This document shows positions 34,711 to 37,844 of a stretch of 37,844 bases of DNA, in pieces. The DNA comes from Polaribacter sp. (GTDB taxonomy: Bacteria > Bacteroidota > Bacteroidia > Flavobacteriales > Flavobacteriaceae). Below the pieces are notes generated by a model that was not told where the DNA came from, did no database searches, and was given only the letters and a program-made list of their open reading frames with translations. The stretch covers positions 1-37,844 of the forward strand of contig JABJPX010000029.1 in NCBI GenBank assembly GCA_018663625.1. The letters are read 5' to 3'. The stretch's first letter is position 1, and every line of letters starts with the position of its first letter. The position numbers and the translations under genes are program-made.

Positions 34711-37551
34711 ATGAAAAAAAATAACTTTTTAAAGAGTTTAGTTATTAGCTGTTTGTTTTTGTTAACGCAAGCAATCTCAGCTCAGATAGTTAAAGGAAAA
34801 GTGGTAGGTACTGACGGATCAGGATTGCCATATATTAACGTTTTAGAGAAAGGGACATCCAATGGAGTATCAACCGATGATCAAGGGATGTTTTCTGTTG
34901 ATTTGACAAAAATGCCAACAACGTTAGTGTTTTCTTCACTCGGTTATGAAACCGTATCGAAAATGATTTCCGATACTAAATACCTTTCAATTACCTTACA
35001 AGAAGACAATGTTTCACTCGATGAGGTTGTATTGGTAGGATCAAGAAACAAAAACAGGACAGTTGCAAATACTCCAGTAGCTGTAGATATTATCGACATT
35101 TCAGAATTAACATCGGTAAGCCCACAAGTAAGTATCAATGATATTTTAAACTTTGTAGCGCCTTCGTTTACCTCAACGTCACAAACAATTTCAGACGGTA
35201 CCGATCATATTGATCCCGCAGCCTTAAGAGGGTTGGGTCCCGATCAAGTATTAGTACTTGTGAATGGAAAAAGAAGACACAAAACCTCTTTAGTAAACGT
35301 AAATAGTACTGTTGGTAGAGGAAGTGTAGGAACTGATATGAACGCAATTCCATCCTTTTCAATCAAAAGAATAGAGATTTTAAAAGATGGAGCCGCTGCA
35401 CAATATGGTAGTGATGCCATTGCAGGTGTTATCAATATTGTCTTAAAAGATGCAGTAGGACTTAGCTTACAAATGAATACCAACGCCAATGTTGGAAGTG
35501 AGACGAATGACCAAAGAGGTGGATTTGATGGCGAAGGCTTTCAATTAGATGCTAACTATGGAGTTCGCTTAACAGAAGATGGTGGTTTTATCAACTTTAC
35601 TGGATCTGTTTCTACAAGAGAACCTTCAAGAAGAGCCGGTTTCTCAGGATATTCAGGATCAATTTTTAACGGAGCAAATTCTGTAGAATGGGTTGGATTT
35701 AATAGCGGACAAGGCTCCGATATTACCCAGTACAGTTTATCAGACATTCAGTTCTTTGCACAAGGAGTTGAGCATTTTGATTTAGCACTTAAAAATGATA
35801 TTAGTGCTGCAACTAGCATGGCTGAATTACAATCCTTATTAAACTTCAATACTACTGATGCAGAATTAGGTGTACGAGGATTAGATCGTACCGATTTTAA
35901 CATGAGAGTAGGACAGTCTCAATTAAGAAGTGGGAAGTTTTTCGCAAACATGGAATTGCCACTAACAGAAGATTTAGAATTTTATGCTTTTGGAGGTTTG
36001 AGTTACCGAAATGGTAACGCAGGAGGTTTTTATAGAAGACCTGACCAATCAAGAGCTTACACAGGATTATACAGAGCAGGTTTCTTGCCAGAGATCAATA
36101 GTGATGTAAAAGACAAATCTGCCGCTTTCGGAATTAGAGGAAAGCAAGGCGAATGGGATGTAGATTTTAGTAACACTTGGGGAGAAAATTCTTTTGGGTT
36201 CAATATCAGCAACTCTGTAAACGCAACCTTATTATCTGGATCACCAGTAGAAGTAAATGCAGGAGGTTTTTCAGCATCAGAGAATACAACCAACGTAGAT
36301 CTTAGTAGATTTTATGAAGATAAGTTTCAAGGGATGAATGTTGCTTTTGGAGCAGAATACCGATTGGAGAATTACCAAATATTTGCAGGACAAGATGAAT
36401 CTTGGATGACTTATGATATTAATGGAGATGAATGGAATGGAGATCCAGCTTTACAGGTAAAAGATTTCTTTGGAAGAGGAAGACCTGGAGGAATCCAAGT
36501 ATTCCCTGGATTTAGACCTGGAAATGAAAGAAATGCATTTAGAAACAGTTATTCAGCGTATGCCGATGTAGAAGTAGATTTCACAGAAGAGTGGATGGTT
36601 TCAGGTGCATTGCGTTATGAGAACTACAGTGACTTTGGATCGACTTTAAACTGGAAATTAGCTTCTTTATATAAGTTAACGGACAATGTAAATTTAAGAG
36701 CTGCGGCAAGTACTGGTTTTAGAGCACCATCTTTACACCAATTAAACTTTAATACGATTAGCACCAACTTTATTAATGGAGATCCAGTAGAAGTTCTAAC
36801 AGCTTCTAACGATAGTCCAGAAGCACAAGCAGTTGGGATTCCTCAGTTAACACAAGAAGAATCTTTCAGTACAAGTTTTGGTGTTACTGCAAAAATTCCA
36901 GAAGCAAACTTAACCTTAACGGTAGATGCTTACTTTATTGCCATTGAAGATAGAGTAACTTTAACAGGAAACTTTAATTTACCAAGTTCAGTAGATGCAA
37001 GTAAAGCAAGATTCTTTGCCAATGCAATTGACACAGAAACAACAGGAGTTGATGTAAATATTTCACACAGAGCAACGATTTTAGGAAATGTTGCTTTAAC
37101 AACAGACTTAGCGTTTGCATATGCGAAAACAGAACAAGTAGATGATATTCACGCTTCAGTTCTTTTAGCAGATCAATTAGATACGTATTTTGGAGAAAGA
37201 GAAACGTACTTTTTAGAATTAGCAAGCCCAAGAGTAAAAGGGAATTTAAGCCACACCTTAAAAGGAGATAACTGGTCTGTATTCTTAAGAAACTCTTACT
37301 TTGGATCTGTATTTAATCCAGATGGAGCGCACCAAGAATTTGCAGGAAAAGTTCTTACAGACTTATCTTTTGGATTTGATGTTACAGAAAACCTAACGTT
37401 TACCGTTGGATCAAGTAACATTTTTGATGTGTATCCAGATCCAACACCAGCAGGCTTAACAAGTGGGAATCAGTTTATTTACCCAAGAGTTACCTCACAG
37501 TTTGGGATCAACGGTAGAACAGCGTTTGCTCGTTTAAACTTTAAATTATAA
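34711..37551 (+). CDS. TonB-dependent outer-membrane receptor
   Basis: A 946-residue receptor: signal peptide 1-24 (cleavage after ISA), then a carboxypeptidase-like regulatory domain (about 26-105, with GKVVGTDGSGLPYINV and FSSLGYETV). A plug domain (about 115-245, with LRGLGPDQVLVLVNGKRRH and ILKDGAAAQYGSDAIAGVI) and a 22-strand barrel to the end follow. There is no STN domain, so no FecA-type signalling. It is shorter than SusC-type receptors, and no SusD follows. The substrate cannot be read from sequence: iron chelates, cobalamin or peptides are possible. A lipoprotein gene starts 19 bases downstream. Confidence 0.93.
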   Translation: MKKNNFLKSLVISCLFLLTQAISAQIVKGKVVGTDGSGLPYINVLEKGTSNGVSTDDQGMFSVDLTKMPTTLVFSSLGYETVSKMISDTKYLSITLQEDNVSLDEVVLVGSRNKNRTVANTPVAVDIIDISELTSVSPQVSINDILNFVAPSFTSTSQTISDGTDHIDPAALRGLGPDQVLVLVNGKRRHKTSLVNVNSTVGRGSVGTDMNAIPSFSIKRIEILKDGAAAQYGSDAIAGVINIVLKDAVGLSLQMNTNANVGSETNDQRGGFDGEGFQLDANYGVRLTEDGGFINFTGSVSTREPSRRAGFSGYSGSIFNGANSVEWVGFNSGQGSDITQYSLSDIQFFAQGVEHFDLALKNDISAATSMAELQSLLNFNTTDAELGVRGLDRTDFNMRVGQSQLRSGKFFANMELPLTEDLEFYAFGGLSYRNGNAGGFYRRPDQSRAYTGLYRAGFLPEINSDVKDKSAAFGIRGKQGEWDVDFSNTWGENSFGFNISNSVNATLLSGSPVEVNAGGFSASENTTNVDLSRFYEDKFQGMNVAFGAEYRLENYQIFAGQDESWMTYDINGDEWNGDPALQVKDFFGRGRPGGIQVFPGFRPGNERNAFRNSYSAYADVEVDFTEEWMVSGALRYENYSDFGSTLNWKLASLYKLTDNVNLRAAASTGFRAPSLHQLNFNTISTNFINGDPVEVLTASNDSPEAQAVGIPQLTQEESFSTSFGVTAKIPEANLTLTVDAYFIAIEDRVTLTGNFNLPSSVDASKARFFANAIDTETTGVDVNISHRATILGNVALTTDLAFAYAKTEQVDDIHASVLLADQLDTYFGERETYFLELASPRVKGNLSHTLKGDNWSVFLRNSYFGSVFNPDGAHQEFAGKVLTDLSFGFDVTENLTFTVGSSNIFDVYPDPTPAGLTSGNQFIYPRVTSQFGINGRTAFARLNFKL

Positions 37552-37570
37552 TCAGAAAAATCTTTTTATT

Positions 37571-37844
37571 ATGAAAAAACTTAAAAATATACTTTACATC
37601 GCTCTTTTCTCTTTGCTCGCAGTTTCTTGTGAAGACAATACCGATAGTGTTACCAATCCAGGAGAATTGTCTCCACTTCCTCAAGAAGTTAAAGTGAGTT
37701 TCACTGATGACAATGCAACCTCATCTCCTTATGAAGGAGAAACGATGACGTATCGATTAGAAATGCCATTTGCTATTACAGGAACTGTTGACGTAGAAAT
37801 TTCAGTTACCTCATCAGATGGAACCGTAGAAGCAGACTATCCAA
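37571..37844 (+). CDS. Lipoprotein with Calx-beta-like domain, 5' part only
   Basis: The window ends after 91 codons. The N-terminus has a lipoprotein signal with lipobox LLAVSC (lipidated Cys at 20) followed by acidic residues (EDNTD) that in Bacteroidota favour surface export. From about residue 40 there is a Calx-beta-like pattern: VKVSFTDD, then YEGETMTYRLEM and ISVTSSDGTVEADY. Being 19 bases after the TonB receptor, it is probably its operon partner, but it does not look like SusD. The rest of the protein is outside the window. Confidence 0.8.
   Translation, partial: MKKLKNILYIALFSLLAVSCEDNTDSVTNPGELSPLPQEVKVSFTDDNATSSPYEGETMTYRLEMPFAITGTVDVEISVTSSDGTVEADYP

Overview
The window is AT-rich chromosomal DNA from a member of the Bacteroidota, almost certainly a marine-type Flavobacteriaceae. 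The evidence is a C-terminal type IX secretion (T9SS) sorting domain, a TonB-dependent receptor with an N-terminal carboxypeptidase-like domain, a complete moxR/DUF58/batABCDE aerotolerance cluster, a paired SulP transporter and beta-carbonic anhydrase, and -7 promoter boxes of the Bacteroidota form TAnnTTTG upstream of many genes. I see no phage, insertion sequence, CRISPR array, tRNA or rRNA. Gene content is mostly core metabolism.

Layout. 66-1909: a short FAD-binding oxidoreductase and a MarC-family membrane protein on the minus strand, divergent from a cysteine-rich DUF3109 protein. 2335-7308: a dNTP block, nrdB-nrdA (class Ia ribonucleotide reductase) followed by a dGTPase. 7361-10543: a large secreted beta-propeller/PA-domain protein with a T9SS signal. 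10594-12921: dxs, divergent from tadA. 12956-13826: a small zinc-ribbon protein divergent from a tail-less SSB, separated by a spacer dense in palindromes. 13885-16841: metG followed by a histone-deacetylase-like amidohydrolase, overlapping by one base. 16980-19722: an LD-carboxypeptidase, a Na+/alanine symporter and YraN, tightly packed. 19719-22927: a TlpA-like thioredoxin protein, an SDR, a conserved unknown and CvpA.

23133-34496 is an unbroken minus-strand run of eleven genes. It goes moxR, DUF58, a BatD-like membrane protein, batA, batB, batC, batD, batE, a small membrane-anchored acidic protein, a SulP anion transporter and a carbonic anhydrase. The only clear intrinsic terminator lies at the far end. 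The Bat proteins probably form an envelope complex of VWA, TPR and SH3 proteins driven by the MoxR ATPase. SulP and carbonic anhydrase together suggest bicarbonate uptake and interconversion with CO2.

34711 to the end carries a TonB-dependent receptor and the 5' part of a lipoprotein with a Calx-beta-like start, probably its surface partner.

Nothing here is obviously a new defence or mobile system. The least explained parts are the zinc-ribbon/ssb divergent spacer with an overlapping upstream ORF, the non-SusD lipoprotein partner of the TonB receptor, the hairpin in front of sulP, and promoter boxes placed so close to start codons that leaderless mRNAs are implied.
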